NCBI RefSeq assembly: GCF_036324505.1
Contig: NC_086350.1
Span: 24,995,257 to 25,059,256 of the forward strand
From: Eleginops maclovinus
Taxonomy: Eukaryota > Chordata > Actinopteri > Perciformes > Eleginopidae
Direction: 5' to 3'
DNA: 64,000 nt
The notes under the pieces were generated by a model that was not told the origin of the DNA, searched no databases, and saw nothing but the letters and a program-made list of their open reading frames with translations. The translations under genes were made by a program, and so were the position numbers. Below are positions 63,349 through 64,000 of this stretch, in pieces (the stretch's first letter is position 1; each line of letters starts with the position of its first letter).

Positions 63349-64000
63349 AAAAGTTGACAGAACGTGATATCCCATCACACAGATCTGTTGACCTGCTTCA
63401 AGCCTCAATTACCGAGCTAGTTATTTACATAGCAGCTAGCCTTGGGTGAAATGTGTTATCTTAGAACTGTTGTTAGAGCAATATGTCAATTTGCTAAAAG
63501 GCTAATTTTGTTCTTTCAGATACTCTGATGCGCCCCTGGAGGCCCTCAGAGGCTACGCTCTGTTACAGAACCAACCATTTGAAGATGATGAACTAACTTT
63601 CAGATGAATCTGATTAAGAGGCTACATTCATTTTGAGATAAACTCACCAGCTCTTATTTTGTGCATGAGTCAGAGGTTAAAGGGAGTAAAGTGAGATTCA
63701 CTTCTGTTGTGTTTCTATGGAGAGCAGTGCAACCCGAATAGGCAGTAGCGCTACCCTCTGCGACAATTTTGCAGGTATCGCTACAGCCTAGGAGGCCACT
63801 AAAAGCACAAATTATTTTAACTCTGACCTTGTTTACTGCTGACCTTTCAATGCGCAACCAATCAGATGATAGCTGTGTAAAGTGGAGAAAACTATCAGGG
63901 GACGTAACCATAGAGACTAAAGGAAACTTCCTGTTTACTAACTTAAGGTTGCTTTCCAAGCCCTGTGGGTTAGCAGAAAGTAAAATCATGTGAATGCAGC
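63349..64000. other. ntrk3 intron, no recognised feature
   Basis: The last 650 bp of the window. The opposite-strand open frames at 63654-63989 and 63769-63993 overlap and show no domain. Confidence 0.4.

Overview
This window is vertebrate, almost certainly a ray-finned (percomorph-type) teleost. It has widely spaced small exons with GT/AG splice sites, long (CA)n/(TG)n arrays, and a mix of hAT, Tc1/mariner, TTAA-flanked MITEs, a Rex3-type RTE retrotransposon and tRNA-derived SINEs that is typical of fish. There are no bacterial-style genes.

The only host gene I can support is on the minus strand: the extracellular part of a Trk-family neurotrophin receptor, best matched to TrkC (ntrk3; a or b paralogue not decided). 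Eight coding exons chain in phase with consensus AG acceptors and GT donors: 58425-58499, 49680-49751 and 30229-30300 (leucine-rich repeats), 14743-14900 (C-terminal LRR cap), 14365-14507 and 11670-11814 (first Ig-like domain), 4323-4435 and 3892-4078 (second, NT-3-binding Ig-like domain). Together they give 965 nt (about 321 codons). The signal-peptide/LRR N-cap exon must lie beyond 64000. The juxtamembrane, transmembrane and kinase exons must lie below position 1. Everything else is intron of this gene.

Region by region. 1-3.9 kb: intron with a pyrimidine-rich degenerate repeat. 3.9-14.9 kb: the Ig and LRR-cap exons with two LINE/SINE tails, an AT array, a GTGTAATATGG minisatellite and a two-copy interspersed repeat. 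14.9-30.2 kb: intron with a TSD-flanked hAT element that keeps a BED zinc-finger ORF, long CA/TG arrays, a foldback MITE and LINE scraps. 30.2-49.7 kb: intron with a second TSD-flanked BED-type hAT, a hAT MITE, SINEs, several TTAA MITEs, a dense microsatellite cluster, a 5'-truncated Rex3 and a decayed Tc1/mariner copy with DD36E spacing. 49.7-58.4 kb: intron with a near full-length but broken Rex3-like element. 58.5-64 kb: first intron with an internally deleted Tc1 element with about 200-bp inverted repeats.

I found no convincing undescribed multi-gene system. The observations most worth following are splicing-related: (CA)n arrays just downstream of two receptor 5' splice sites, a weak donor in the NT-3-binding domain whose read-through would end the protein, a one-codon LRR insertion, and in-frame-skippable LRR exons. 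The next are the precisely bounded transposons. Family comparisons come from memory of Trk and transposon proteins; no searches were run.
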